Assembly (NCBI GenBank): GCA_958296045.1
Contig: CATQHT010000003.1
Span: 2,502,501-2,566,500 of the forward strand
Direction: 5' to 3'
Length of the DNA: 64,000 bases
From: Rhodothermales bacterium
GTDB lineage: Bacteria; Bacteroidota; Rhodothermia; Rhodothermales; Bin80
Shown here piece by piece: positions 1-9,258 of the stretch (position 1 is its first letter; the number at the start of each line of letters is the position of its first letter). The notes under the pieces are model-generated. The model was not told where the DNA came from, searched no databases, and saw only the letters and a list, made by a program, of their open reading frames with translations. Position numbers and translations under genes: made by a program.

Positions 1-343
1 CATGGCGTACCGTCTGCCCATGCGATCCAATAAGGTCCAGCGTCGCTGTCTGGACTTGATCCATGGCCGTGCGAATGCAATCTGCAAAGACGTGAGCCAG
101 GCGCACATTGAGTTGGGATAGCTGTACCACTGAAAAGGCGTCTGCGGTCGCGGCCTCCATAAGGAGTGTGCGGAGCGTGCGCGGATACGGCGTAGAATGG
201 AAAGCCAGTTGGGTGACATCCATGGCCTTGCCGTGCCCTGTCAGACGCGCGATAGCGACATCCACGCCATCGAGCGAGGTACCACTCATCACTCCCGCCA
301 CAAGTCGCTGATGGCGCTCAAAGGAGGCAGCCGCGCATTTCAT
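1..343 (-). CDS. anmK: Anhydro-N-acetylmuramic acid kinase, N-terminal part (runs off the window)
   Basis: AnmK phosphorylates and opens 1,6-anhydro-MurNAc to MurNAc-6-phosphate during cell-wall recycling in the cytoplasm. About 114 codons are present, read leftward. Near residues 16-30 is the family signature AGVMSGTSLDGVDVA (ATP-binding start of the sugar-kinase fold), and near the window edge GSHGQTVRH, also typical of AnmK. The start ATG overlaps the stop of the upstream TPR gene as ATGA, which fixes the start and suggests translational coupling. The full enzyme is about 370 residues, so roughly two thirds lies beyond base 1. Nothing in the visible part is broken. Confidence 0.9.
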   Translation of the reverse strand, partial: MKCAAASFERHQRLVAGVMSGTSLDGVDVAIARLTGHGKAMDVTQLAFHSTPYPRTLRTLLMEAATADAFSVVQLSQLNVRLAHVFADCIRTAMDQVQTATLDLIGSHGQTVRH

Positions 344-822
344 GCGGATCCTGAGCCCGCTTTCTCGCGCATGCGGCGGGCTTGCTGCAAAAGGCGAGAG
401 GCGCGATCTGGATGCTGGGCGGCAAGCTTCTCATAGATGTTGGCAGCCGCAGAAAAGTTTTGTTGGGCCGCCAGGATGCGCGCCCACGTCTCGGTGACCA
501 CCTCGTAGTCACTAAGCGAGGGATCCAGCGTATCGTCAAGGTCCTCCGTGATCGGGACTTCGCCCGTAGAGGACTGCATATCCGCAAGGATGCGGTCCAC
601 ATCCGCGGGCTCGTTCGCCCTGGAAGAATGCCGCTCCGCTGCAAGCCAAGGGCGCGAAGCCTCTGACCACCTGGAAAGCTCTTCCAGCGCGTGACCTAGC
701 AAGTACAGTGCGGGTACATGATCTGGACGGTCCCTGACTATCTCGGAAAGCATATCCACCGCATCGGAGGCATGTCCCGACTCAATAAGGGCTATGGCAT
801 GGGCCAGAGACGAAGCGGTCAT
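340..822 (-). CDS. Small TPR-repeat protein
   Basis: A 160-residue, mostly helical protein without signal peptide. Two stretches fit tetratricopeptide helices: residues about 5-50 (an alternating small/large pattern ending in HVPALYLLGHALEEL) and about 105-150 (WARILAAQQNFSAAANIYEKL). The middle (65-100) is acidic and probably a linker. TPR proteins serve as protein-interaction scaffolds; the partner cannot be read from the sequence. It sits 16 bp downstream of the glycosyltransferase gene and overlaps anmK by ATGA, so it belongs to the same minus-strand operon. Function beyond a scaffold role is unknown. Confidence 0.75.
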   Translation of the reverse strand: MTASSLAHAIALIESGHASDAVDMLSEIVRDRPDHVPALYLLGHALEELSRWSEASRPWLAAERHSSRANEPADVDRILADMQSSTGEVPITEDLDDTLDPSLSDYEVVTETWARILAAQQNFSAAANIYEKLAAQHPDRASRLLQQARRMREKAGSGSA

Positions 823-838
823 AGCTCAAAGGTTGTGC

Positions 839-2302
839 TTAGCGCATGCGCAGAATCTGCAGAACGTTCCACCCTGTCACGTACGAGAACGCCAAAGCAA
901 ACAGCGCTTGGAAAGGCAGGGCGGCCCACGCACCCTGTAAAAGTAACAAGATAAAGCCAGTCACCGACCAGGCTGCCAAGAGCGCCTCCCCTGCCATCAC
1001 CAGACCAGCCCCGCGAATCGCGTAACGCGACATCCACCATGGCGTGTCCGTATGCTTCGGGGTTCGCTCAAAAGGCGTCCGTTGCTGACGGAGGGCCTGC
1101 CAGATGGCCCGCGTGTTGGAAAGCGCCATCCCCATCGTGCCGGCCATCACCACAGGAAAAACCAATAGGCGCCGGCCCCAGTCTGGATACAGCTCGCGCT
1201 GCGCTATCAGCTGTGCCAGAAAAAAGCCGAGCAGCCCGGTAAGGCTGAGTCCCATAACGGCAAAATACCACTGTCCAGGTCCCAGCCCGATGTGCTCCAT
1301 CAGAAGCAACGGCGCGTGAAGCACGGCGACAATCAGCAAACACGGATACACCACATGTGCCGTCAGGTGCAGTGTGCCCTCCATCTTGACGGACCAGCGC
1401 AAATCGCGGGCACGCCACAGCGGCGCCAGAAGCTGCATAGCGGTTTCTGCGGTGCCCTTGGTCCAACGAAACTGCTGGGCGCGCCAAGCGCTCATGTCTT
1501 GTGGCAGCTCCGCGGGAGCTTCCACGCTGTTCATATAACGAAAGCGCCAGCCCTTGAGCTGGGCACGGTAGCTGAGGTCCAGGTCCTCAGTTAAGGTGGT
1601 GCTCCGCCAGCCTCCAGCGTCATCAATGCAGGCGCGGCGCCACAGGCCAGCGGTCCCGTTGAAGCTCATAAAGTAGCGGCCGGCATGACGTGCGGCCTGC
1701 TCCAGGGCAAAATGGCCGTCCAGAGCGAATGCCTGAATGCGCGTAAGGCTGGACATTCGGGCATTTAGGTGCCCCCATCGCGCCTGAACCATACCCACCG
1801 TGGCGTCACTGAAGATCGACACCGTGCGCCGCAAAAAGTCGGGGCGCGGGACGAAGTCCGCGTCAAAGACGGCGATGAGGGCGCTGCGGCTCTGGCCGAG
1901 CCCATGCGCCAGCGCGCCAGCCTTGTAGCCTGTGCGTTCTTTGCGCTGAATGTGGCGGATTACCAGCCCGCGCGCAGACCATTCATGCACCGCGCGCTGA
2001 ACGATGTCGCTGGTGCTGTCGTCAGAATCATCGAGCACCTGAACGTCGAAACGCTCCAGAGGGTAATCCTGGCCCGCTACGGCATCTATGACGCGGCGGG
2101 CTACAAAGGCTTCATTATATAGCGGCACTTGAACCGTCACGCTTGGCCAAGTGGGCTCTACTTCGGTGTACAGATTCGGTGGGCATGGCCTGCGCCCCGG
2201 GCGCATGGTGCCGCTGCGGATAAACACCAGAGCCAAGTGCAACAGGTTGACGCCATATACCACCAAGACCGCCATCGCCAGCGCATATACGAAAGCCACC
2301 AT
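839..2302 (-). CDS. Membrane glycosyltransferase, family 2 (processive, BcsA-like)
   Basis: A 487-residue inner-membrane glycosyltransferase. An N-terminal TM segment (residues 2-28) is followed by a GT-A domain with VPLYNEA (60-66), DDSDDS (91-96) and DAD (147-149) for nucleotide-sugar and metal, TED (238-240) as likely catalytic base, and the QxxRW motif (276-280) of processive transferases such as cellulose and hyaluronan synthases. Several TM helices follow (about 325-490). The family transfers sugar from a UDP- or GDP-sugar while moving the chain or glycolipid across the membrane; the actual substrate is unknown. It lies 6 bp downstream of the LptE-like gene, so an envelope role is plausible. 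Confidence 0.87.
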   Translation of the reverse strand: MVAFVYALAMAVLVVYGVNLLHLALVFIRSGTMRPGRRPCPPNLYTEVEPTWPSVTVQVPLYNEAFVARRVIDAVAGQDYPLERFDVQVLDDSDDSTSDIVQRAVHEWSARGLVIRHIQRKERTGYKAGALAHGLGQSRSALIAVFDADFVPRPDFLRRTVSIFSDATVGMVQARWGHLNARMSSLTRIQAFALDGHFALEQAARHAGRYFMSFNGTAGLWRRACIDDAGGWRSTTLTEDLDLSYRAQLKGWRFRYMNSVEAPAELPQDMSAWRAQQFRWTKGTAETAMQLLAPLWRARDLRWSVKMEGTLHLTAHVVYPCLLIVAVLHAPLLLMEHIGLGPGQWYFAVMGLSLTGLLGFFLAQLIAQRELYPDWGRRLLVFPVVMAGTMGMALSNTRAIWQALRQQRTPFERTPKHTDTPWWMSRYAIRGAGLVMAGEALLAAWSVTGFILLLLQGAWAALPFQALFALAFSYVTGWNVLQILRMR

Positions 2303-2308
2303 AGCACG

Positions 2309-2857
2309 CTACCAGCTCGATGTGGCAGCCGTGAACAGGTCATCGGCGATACTCTCCAGCGCAGCCAGTGCCGCAGACTCTTCCGCCTCCAAGCCGCCCT
2401 CAAGCGGATCATAGTCGTCGAAATTGCTGAAGCTGCGCTCTAAGGCCTCGTCATCAATCCTGTTGTAGTAGCGCGCAAAGACAGATACGGATACACGGTT
2501 GTACTGAGCACGTTCCTGACCCGTGACAGAGGTGGGTGCGTTGGTGTAACGATCGATACGCGCCGTAAGCAACAGGTCAGCTTCCGACTCTTCCTCCACT
2601 AGCGTCAGTCGGGTCTGCTGCACGAACCGGCTAATAAGTAGCTCTGTCAACGCCTCGTCTAACACCGTTAAGGGACTGGAGCTGTTGTCCTCCACCAACG
2701 GTATCGCAATCGTTGTCAGGTGAGACGGAATCGATGCGCCACTAAAGCTGTAGTAGGCGCACCCACCAAAGAATCCGATCCCCAGCGGCACCAGGCAGGT
2801 TAGCGACGCTGTGCGATACACGTCAGGGTGTGGGCTTTTTCCTGTTTTCTGCATCAC
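2309..2857 (-). CDS. LptE-family outer-membrane lipoprotein
   Basis: LptE plugs the LptD barrel and helps insert lipopolysaccharide in the outer membrane. The 182-residue product has a hydrophobic N-terminal segment ending in FFGGC (Cys about 33), a lipobox-like site, followed by AYYSFSGASIPSHLTTIAIP, the opening of LptE-type domains in Bacteroidota and relatives. The N-region before the hydrophobic stretch is long, so an internal start cannot be excluded. The gene overlaps the end of the sigma-54-type regulator by 35 bp. It ends with TAG, which matters for judging in-frame ambers elsewhere in the window. Confidence 0.8.
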   Translation of the reverse strand: MMQKTGKSPHPDVYRTASLTCLVPLGIGFFGGCAYYSFSGASIPSHLTTIAIPLVEDNSSSPLTVLDEALTELLISRFVQQTRLTLVEEESEADLLLTARIDRYTNAPTSVTGQERAQYNRVSVSVFARYYNRIDDEALERSFSNFDDYDPLEGGLEAEESAALAALESIADDLFTAATSSW

Positions 2858-4106
2858 GGATGCGGCGGTACAAGGAACGCTCGCTGATACCTAATGCTTT
2901 GGCCGCGTTGCGCCGGTTGCCGCCGAAGTGCTCCAGCGAACGCTGGATATGCGCGCGCTCTGATTCAAGCAGCGTGGGGATACGCGTTTCAGGTGCGGGG
3001 CGGTCCTGCTCCTTCTTCGGAGCGGAAGCCTGCGCCTCCTCGACCTCAATGACCTCGTGTCCACCAGGAGCATTCGTACGGGCAGGCAACAGAGGCACGC
3101 TGCGCGTCGCCGGCGGTACGCGTATCTCTCCTTGCGCGCCGCGCAGGAAGGCGACGACCGCATCCAGCCCTTGGCGGACGTTGCGCAGCTCTTCATGGAG
3201 CTCTCCGAGGCTGGCCTGCTGGCCCACCAGCGCACGATACAGCAGGGCCCGCTCCTCATGTATGGAGGCATCGTCACCAGTGTTGCTGCGTGTGAGCGGA
3301 ACCAGGGCTGCGGTGCCGCGCTGGGCTACGCCGCGCAACAAAGGCTTGAGCAGGTCGGCACCGATAAGAGGCTCCATGCCCGTGATGGTAGCCGCTTCTG
3401 CCACATTGCGGAGCTCACGCACATTGCCTGGCCAGTCGTAGCGCCGCAAGAGCGCCTTCGCCTCTTCGTCTAGGCGCCGACGTGTCGAATTGTATTTGCG
3501 TGCGAATTCGTGCAGAAACCGCTGCAGCAAGAGATGCACATCTCCTTGCCGCTCCCTCAATGGAGGAACGTGGATAATGACGGTGCTCAAACGGTAGTAT
3601 AGGTCCTCCCGAAAACGTCCCTCCTGCACTTCGCGCCCCAGGTCCTTGTTTGTGGCGGCGACTACGCGCGCATCGGTGGAACGCATAATGGACGACCCCA
3701 CGCGGTTAAAGGTGCCGGACTCCAGCACGCGCAGCAGGCGGACTTGGGCCGCGGCTGGTATCTCGCCGATCTCATCCAGAAAGATGGTGCCGCCGGTGGC
3801 CTGTTCGAAGTAGCCGATACGCCGGTCCACCGCGCTGGTGTACGCGCCCTTTTCTGCGCCGAAGAGTTCCGCTTCTATTAGGCCTTCGGGGATGGCACCC
3901 ATATTGATGACCTGCAGCGTCTTGTGTCGCCGCTGGCTCAACCCATGGATGGCGTTGGCGATGAGCTCTTTGCCGGTTCCGCTTTCGCCTTCGATAAGGA
4001 CCGTGACGTCGGTCCGGGCCACCAAGCGTGCACGGTCTATGACGCGGTGCAGTGCCGCTGAGGCGCCTTCAATGCCGAAGCGCTCCTGAACTGTCTGGCG
4101 ATCCAT
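2823..4106 (-). CDS. Sigma-54-type AAA+ regulator with C-terminal Fis helix-turn-helix
   Basis: A 427-residue AAA+ transcription regulator with no N-terminal sensor domain. Visible motifs are Walker A GESGTGKE (40-47), loop 1 GAYTSA (87-92), Walker B FLDEIGE (109-115), the arginine-finger region RFREDLYYRL (164-173) and a Fis-type HTH near the C-terminus (NRRNAAKALGISERSLYRR). In sigma-54 activators loop 1 is GAFTGA. Here the second Gly is Ser and the Phe is Tyr, so contact with sigma-54 may be weak or lost. Residues about 265-375 are a low-complexity linker. It starts 3 bp after the miaB stop. I cannot name a target promoter. Confidence 0.85.
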   Translation of the reverse strand: MDRQTVQERFGIEGASAALHRVIDRARLVARTDVTVLIEGESGTGKELIANAIHGLSQRRHKTLQVINMGAIPEGLIEAELFGAEKGAYTSAVDRRIGYFEQATGGTIFLDEIGEIPAAAQVRLLRVLESGTFNRVGSSIMRSTDARVVAATNKDLGREVQEGRFREDLYYRLSTVIIHVPPLRERQGDVHLLLQRFLHEFARKYNSTRRRLDEEAKALLRRYDWPGNVRELRNVAEAATITGMEPLIGADLLKPLLRGVAQRGTAALVPLTRSNTGDDASIHEERALLYRALVGQQASLGELHEELRNVRQGLDAVVAFLRGAQGEIRVPPATRSVPLLPARTNAPGGHEVIEVEEAQASAPKKEQDRPAPETRIPTLLESERAHIQRSLEHFGGNRRNAAKALGISERSLYRRIRDAENRKKPTP

Positions 4107-4109
4107 CCG

Positions 4110-5552
4110 TCAGGCAGCAGTCAATAGGGTCCCAGCCTCACGCATGTGCGTTGCTAACCGCCTTTGTGCTGGCACACGCTCGCCTAGGAGCGTCGCCGAA
4201 GTGCAGCCCGTGATACGCACGCGAACATACTGCCCTTTGGCAGCTCCGTGGCGGTCAAAGACCACCATCTTGTTGGAGTCTGTACGACCGCGCAGCTGCG
4301 CGGCGCTGCGGCGGCTTCTGCCTTCGACTAAGACGGTGTGCGTGCACCCGACCTCCTTCCGGTTGTTTTCAAGTGCGATGCGGTTCTGAAGCGTAATCAC
4401 CTCGGTAAGGCGTCGCTTCTTGACCTCTGGCGGTACGTTGTCCTCATACTTGCGGGCGGCATAGGTGTCTGGTCGCTCCGAATACATGAACATGTACGCG
4501 TGGTCGTAGCGTACAGCTTCCATCAGTGCGAGCGTGTCCTGATGCTCCGCTTCGGTTTCGTCGCAGAATCCAGTGATGATATCGGTCGATAGCGAGATGC
4601 CGGGGCACAGGGTGCGTGCGCGATCAATGAGGCCCAGGTAATGGTTGGCCGTATAGCCGCGCCGCATGCGTCTGAGGACTTGCGTGTTTCCGTGCTGCAC
4701 CGGGAGGTGAATGTAGTTGCAAACGTTGGGCCGCTCCCAGTGTACATGCAGCAGTTCGTCCGTGCAGTCTTTGGGATGGCTGGTGGAATACCGAATCCGC
4801 AGCGTGGGTGACAGCATGCTGACACGCACGAGCAGCTCTGCAAAGTTCACATTCCCGTCGCGATACGAGTTGACGTTCTGGCCTAGCAGCGTCACTTCGT
4901 TGTAGCCGGCATCGATAAGCTGCTGGCATTCGTCCAGGATGGAGGTAGCCGGCCGACTCCTTTCGCGCCCTCGCGTGAAGGGCACCACGCAGAACGCGCA
5001 CATGTTGTCGCATCCCCGCATGATGGACACGAATGCGGTGACGCCACCTGCGTTCGGGCGTACGGGAGCGATGTCCGCATAGGTTTCTTCGCGCGAGAGC
5101 TGCACATTTATGGCTGCCTGTCCGCTCTCGTAGGACGCTTCTAGCAGCCGTGGCAGATCCCGGTAAGCGTCCGGTCCAGCCACTAGGTCTACTAGTTGCT
5201 CCTGCTCTAGGAGTTTGTGCCGGAGCCGCTCTGCCATGCATCCCAGAACGCCGATGCTGAGTGCACCTTGGGTCTTCCGCTTGCGGGCGCGAAAGTATTC
5301 CAGTCGTCGACGAACTTTTTGCTCCGCGTTTTCGCGGATCGCGCAGGTATTGATCAAGACGATATCTGCGCGGCTCGCGTCGGTAGTGAGCCCGTAGCCG
5401 TGCTCTTGCAGCACGGAGGCCACGATCTCTGAGTCCGAGACGTTCATCTGGCACCCGTAGGTTTCCAGATACACCTGGCGCGCCGCGCTGGGCGTGCGCA
5501 GGGTTTCTGGCGGCCCATCGGGCTGGCCCGCTATGGGAAAGTTGTAGAGCAC
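4110..5552 (-). CDS. miaB: tRNA-2-methylthio-N6-dimethylallyladenosine synthase
   Basis: MiaB is a radical-SAM enzyme that methylthiolates i6A37 of tRNAs reading UNN codons. The order is an N-terminal UPF0004 domain with the first cluster cysteine in [15 protein letters not shown] (Cys 34), further cysteines in [10 protein letters not shown] and GVLGCMAER, the radical-SAM triad CDNMCAFC inside a GCDNMC...PFTRGRE context, and a C-terminal TRAM region. [14 protein letters not shown] is typical of MiaB rather than MtaB or RimO. The length of 480 residues is normal; the first 26 residues are an extension. It heads the minus-strand operon. Confidence 0.95.
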   Translation of the reverse strand: MLYNFPIAGQPDGPPETLRTPSAARQVYLETYGCQMNVSDSEIVASVLQEHGYGLTTDASRADIVLINTCAIRENAEQKVRRRLEYFRARKRKTQGALSIGVLGCMAERLRHKLLEQEQLVDLVAGPDAYRDLPRLLEASYESGQAAINVQLSREETYADIAPVRPNAGGVTAFVSIMRGCDNMCAFCVVPFTRGRERSRPATSILDECQQLIDAGYNEVTLLGQNVNSYRDGNVNFAELLVRVSMLSPTLRIRYSTSHPKDCTDELLHVHWERPNVCNYIHLPVQHGNTQVLRRMRRGYTANHYLGLIDRARTLCPGISLSTDIITGFCDETEAEHQDTLALMEAVRYDHAYMFMYSERPDTYAARKYEDNVPPEVKKRRLTEVITLQNRIALENNRKEVGCTHTVLVEGRSRRSAAQLRGRTDSNKMVVFDRHGAAKGQYVRVRITGCTSATLLGERVPAQRRLATHMREAGTLLTAA

Positions 5553-6047
5553 ACGCAGTGTGTCAGATCAGGCCCTGAATACGGACTTTGGCCATCATTT
5601 GTTCGCGGCACTGGGATAGGTTGCCTGCAGACTGCCCGGGGAGCCACTTTAGCTTACCGTGGTGGGTGTCTGCGATCCGGCCTTGGGCGCCAGGTGAAGC
5701 CGAACCAATACGTGTCTTGGCGGGCGGTGTGGCAGATCTTGTTTGCAGCCAACAGCATCCACGAGCGACGTAGTCTGCATGAGCCTGCGCGCCACCAAAG
5801 ACCAGAGCTTCTGCTACATGTTAGCAGTATGCTGCGACCGGGGACCTGTATTTGGGCTGCTGACAGAGCATGAAGACGGAGCACCTCACTGAGGCAACCG
5901 ACGGTTGCTCCAGCGAATCCAGTACCAGCCCTTTACGCCAACGGTGGAATCAATCGTTGTATTACAAGCAAGGCTGGTCCAATCCGAATCAAGAGGGAAG
6001 GGGACAGGAACCTCGGCCTGCAGTGTCGGTAAAACTAGACATGTCCA
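5553..6047. other. Unassigned stretch between miaB and the methyltransferase gene
   Basis: About 495 bp between divergent genes. Only short ORFs without recognisable motifs occur on either strand, and none shows a convincing ribosome-binding site. It presumably holds the miaB-operon promoter and the junction where the accessory DNA was joined to the core operon. I see no clear IS end or tRNA. Confidence 0.4.
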
Positions 6048-7718
6048 ATGGTAGCCAACTCCGTGGCCGAACCCAACTGGAAAAACCGCACGCTATTTCA
6101 CGCAGACAACCTGGATGTGCTCCGCAGCATGAACAGCGAGTCGGTAGACCTTATCGCTACAGACCCGCCATTCAATAAGAGCAAAGATTTCCACTCTACG
6201 CCAGACAAGTTGGGCACGGGGGCCTCGTTCCACGACCGTTGGGACTGGAATGTCCATGTGCATCCAGAATGGGTTAAGCACTTGCAGGCGGAGCTGCCGG
6301 CATTGATGGAGGTAATAGAAAGCGGACTTGAAGCACATTCACAGGCGATGGGCGCGTATCTCTGCTATATGTCCGTCCGGCTGCTGGAAATGCATCGAGT
6401 GCTAAAGCCTACAGGGAGCATCTATCTGCATTGTGATCCAACGGCAAGCCACTACTTGAAGGCATGCATGGATGCTATCTTCGGCAACGGGCAATTCAAG
6501 AATGAACTTATCTGGCGACGCTTAGCGTCGGGAAGGGGCGGAGGCAATCAGTTCGGACGAGTGCATGATGTCATATTCCTGTATACTAAAGGCGACGACT
6601 ATACATTCAATGCACAGTACAGGCCGCGAGACAAGGACAAGATAATCAAGCAATATCGATACGTTGATAGTATTGGACGGTATCAGGCAGGACCACTGAC
6701 CGCACCGAGTGTTGGTAAGGGGGAATCCTCTATGCCGTGGCGTGGCGTTGATGTAGCAGCTGTCGGCCGCCACTGGGCTTTGCCAGCTCGAGGTGCTATG
6801 CACCAGTTTATCGTGCGACGAAATCTGGTTCCTGGGTGGGAACAGCTTAAAGGTGTTCATGCTCGTTTGGATGCATTAGATGCAGCTGGCATGATATACT
6901 GGACCAAGAATGGAAAGCCGAGACTGAAACTGTATCTTGATGCTCAGAAAGGTGTCGAAGTAACCAGCGTGATTATTGATATTAACAAGCTTGAAGCACA
7001 TAGCAATGAGAAAGTGGGCTATCCAACGCAAAAGCCTCTTGAGTTATATGAACGGCTGATAAGAGCGAGCTCTAACGAACACGATATTGTCCTTGATCCA
7101 TTTGCAGGTTGTGCCACCACCTGCGTAGCGGCAGAACGATTGGGCAGGCAGTGGGTTGGCATTGACATTTGGGCAGGCGCAAGGGATATTGTCATTAAGC
7201 GAATGGAGCGGCAGCGAACGCAGGCTGGTGATAAGCTGAAACGGCAGGGCACCGCTAAGCAGGAATTGTTTGCAACGGAGTTTGTTTTCACCACTGAGTT
7301 GCTTAAGCGTACCGATGATGGTAGGACCGCAGCCATGGAATTGCCGCCTCCGGTGAGATATGGCAAAAAGCCTTGGGAACGGCTTTCCAACACCGAAATG
7401 CGTGCACGCCTGCTTGAAGTGCAGAAGCATCCTAGCCATGCGGGGCGTTACATTTGTGCAGGTTGCGGCCGCACACTTGAGGCGCCTTTCTTTGAGATGG
7501 ATCATATTAATCCGAAAGCTGGTGGTGGTGCAAATACAATAGACAATCGCATTCTCTTATGTCGTCCCTGCAACTTTAAGAAGAAACACATGTTGACTGT
7601 GAGTGGGCTGTGGGTAGAAAACCAGAGGGACGGATGGATGCTGGACGAATCTAAGGCTAGATTGGCCGTGCATGTGGTGCAGAACATGGTGAAGAGGGTA
7701 CAGCACGATTTGCGCTAG
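6048..7718 (+). CDS. DNA adenine methyltransferase fused to a C-terminal HNH domain (copy 1)
   Basis: A 556-residue protein with two parts. The methyltransferase has motif IV DPPF (39-42) first and the SAM-binding motif I DPFAGCATT (about 349-357) later, the beta-class order; DPPF points to N6-adenine. GYPTQKP (about 323) is typical of this group. After about residue 465 comes a zinc/HNH-like module: CAGC, then MDHINPKAGG, then CRPC. HNH is a nicking or cutting nuclease fold, so the protein could be a single-chain restriction-modification enzyme or a guided nickase; the activity is inference. A paralogue is at 52108-53562. It stands alone, followed by an istB remnant, and ends in TAG. Confidence 0.85.
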   Translation: MVANSVAEPNWKNRTLFHADNLDVLRSMNSESVDLIATDPPFNKSKDFHSTPDKLGTGASFHDRWDWNVHVHPEWVKHLQAELPALMEVIESGLEAHSQAMGAYLCYMSVRLLEMHRVLKPTGSIYLHCDPTASHYLKACMDAIFGNGQFKNELIWRRLASGRGGGNQFGRVHDVIFLYTKGDDYTFNAQYRPRDKDKIIKQYRYVDSIGRYQAGPLTAPSVGKGESSMPWRGVDVAAVGRHWALPARGAMHQFIVRRNLVPGWEQLKGVHARLDALDAAGMIYWTKNGKPRLKLYLDAQKGVEVTSVIIDINKLEAHSNEKVGYPTQKPLELYERLIRASSNEHDIVLDPFAGCATTCVAAERLGRQWVGIDIWAGARDIVIKRMERQRTQAGDKLKRQGTAKQELFATEFVFTTELLKRTDDGRTAAMELPPPVRYGKKPWERLSNTEMRARLLEVQKHPSHAGRYICAGCGRTLEAPFFEMDHINPKAGGGANTIDNRILLCRPCNFKKKHMLTVSGLWVENQRDGWMLDESKARLAVHVVQNMVKRVQHDLR

Positions 7719-7835
7719 GCTGGAGGGGAGCGGGCTGGTGGCCTACGGCTGCGGTGGGAGTGCAAGAGGATCAAGGCGGTGCTTCATGCAGGCAGGTAGA
7801 CCTCTCTCCCCCTCCTGAGCAGCCGCCCGCTAGGA

Positions 7836-8333
7836 ATGGCTCACCCCCAGATACTACACCAAAAGCAGAACGTGATCATCACCGGCCCCACCGGCGTGGG
7901 CAAGAGTTATATTGCCTGTGCGCTGGCCCACACCGCCTGCCTGAAAGGCTTTAAAGTGCGCTATTTCCGGTTGCAACGAATGCTCGAAGACGTTGCGCTG
8001 GCGCGAGCAGAGGGCCGGCTCCTGAAGCTGCTGCGTACGTTGTCGCGGCTTAGCGTGCTGGTTGTTGATGATTGGGGGCTGAAAAAACTCACCAGTGCAC
8101 AGCAAGATGATCTGCTGGAAATCTTGGATGCCCGACACTAGGTCAGCTCCACCATTGCTACCAGCCAGCTCCCGGTGGAACGCTGGCACCAGGCCATGGA
8201 AAATCCAACGCTCGCCGATGCTATCCTGGATCGCCTCGTCCACAACGCGCACCGCATCCAGCTGACCGGCGACTCGATGCGTAAGCAAATGGCTAACGTG
8301 AACGTGCCAGAAAACCCAGAAGACTCATCTTGA
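7836..8333 (+). pseudogene. istB: IS21-family istB ATPase remnant with in-frame amber
   Basis: The reading frame gives ITGPTGVGKSYIACALAH (Walker A) and VLVVDDWGLKKL (Walker B) of IstB, the AAA+ helper of IS21 transposition. It is then broken by TAG at 8139-8141 and continues in the same frame with [24 protein letters not shown] and a stop at 8331. The N-terminal 80 or so residues of a normal IstB are absent, and no istA lies upstream. It is therefore a 5'-truncated, nonsense-mutated relic of an IS21 element. Confidence 0.85.
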
Positions 8334-8914
8334 TTCTAACCACAAACTCCCAGCAACCACAGGGCATGGCAGCTTACGTCACCATCATAACGCGGCTGGA
8401 CAACCTCCAGCGCGGGTGTCCAGCTTACCTCGGATTGGGTGCACGAATTCGTCGGATTGCGCAATCCATTGGATTACCACGGTGCTGCCAAAGAGTAAGC
8501 ACCGCTATATCGTCCTCAAAGTGGATCAGAAGTTGACGCCATTCTTGCAGCGGATCGTCCATTGTCTGGACATGAGCTACGATCCCGCGGCGACCAGAAG
8601 CAAGGAGGAATACTCCAGCGAGCCGAGCGATCTGAAAAAACCTCCTGATTCACGAATCCTGTGACGCTCCCCATACCTCACGCCGGTACCCACTCGAGAA
8701 GGAGTAGCGTGAGCTGTGTCCGATTCGGACAGATGAGCCCCGATCAAGGGGCCCCAACTACGACGGAGGACACGCAAGACAGGGGCGAACACCCCCTAAG
8801 CCACCACCGACCGCTCTGGCAATCAGCAAGGCTCCATAGCACCCGGAAAAACGCCCCAAAAACGGAGACAGGGGAGGGCCGACCTCTCACTCCACTACAA
8901 GTGGTAAAGTCGAG
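8334..8914. other. Unassigned DNA between the istB relic and truncated hsdR
   Basis: About 580 bp with only short ORFs and no recognised motif. It begins right after the istB relic and ends where hsdR homology stops, so it is probably the DNA that replaced or displaced the body of hsdR. No terminal inverted repeat was evident by eye. Confidence 0.4.
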
Positions 8915-9157
8915 TTGAGGGCGAGAAACTTTGCGGAACGCGTCGTCCAGAGCCTCGCCGGGCAGGTCCGGGTTCAACCGATCCAAGGCGTCGCGCAGCC
9001 GGTGTTTCAGAATGACGTCGGAGTAGTCGGCGCGCTCCGTGCCGTCCGCGTGCGGGGCAATGTCGGGACCGTGGGCCACTTGCCATCCCACGCCTTCGAG
9101 CCATTCGAGCGCAGTGGCCTCGACGGTGGATTCTGTAACACGCACCGTCAGGCCCAC
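8915..9157 (-). pseudogene. hsdR: Type I restriction subunit HsdR, truncated after about 80 codons
   Basis: The first 80 residues ([39 protein letters not shown], then [20 protein letters not shown]) match the start of HsdR proteins of this type I subclass. HsdR normally has about 1000 residues with a PD-(D/E)xK nuclease and a DEAD translocase. Here homology stops at about 8915 (after FRKVSRP) and the frame runs into unrelated sequence to 8744. Restriction by this locus must therefore be lost. The GTG start lies 98 bp after the helicase stop. Confidence 0.85.
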
Positions 9158-9258
9158 CTTGTACCGGGCTTCGCACTAGACCGTTCCGGTCGTCGAATTG
9201 CGCAAGCGCACACGCCGCGGACCCGATACATCGTCTCGCGCGCGACGAAGTCCTTCAT
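9148..9258 (-). CDS. Possible 36-residue ORF between helicase and hsdR
   Basis: An ATG overlapping the helicase stop (ATGA) opens a 36-codon frame beginning [16 protein letters not shown] and ending just inside the hsdR start. The overlap suggests translational coupling, but the product is unrecognised and could be only a leader that passes ribosomes to hsdR. Confidence 0.35.
   Translation of the reverse strand: MKDFVARETMYRVRGVCACAIRRPERSSAKPGTRWA

Noticed and set aside
4624..5454. A 276-residue ORF over miaB
   Set aside because: Out-of-frame shadow of miaB with an Arg/Ala/His-rich composition and no motif.
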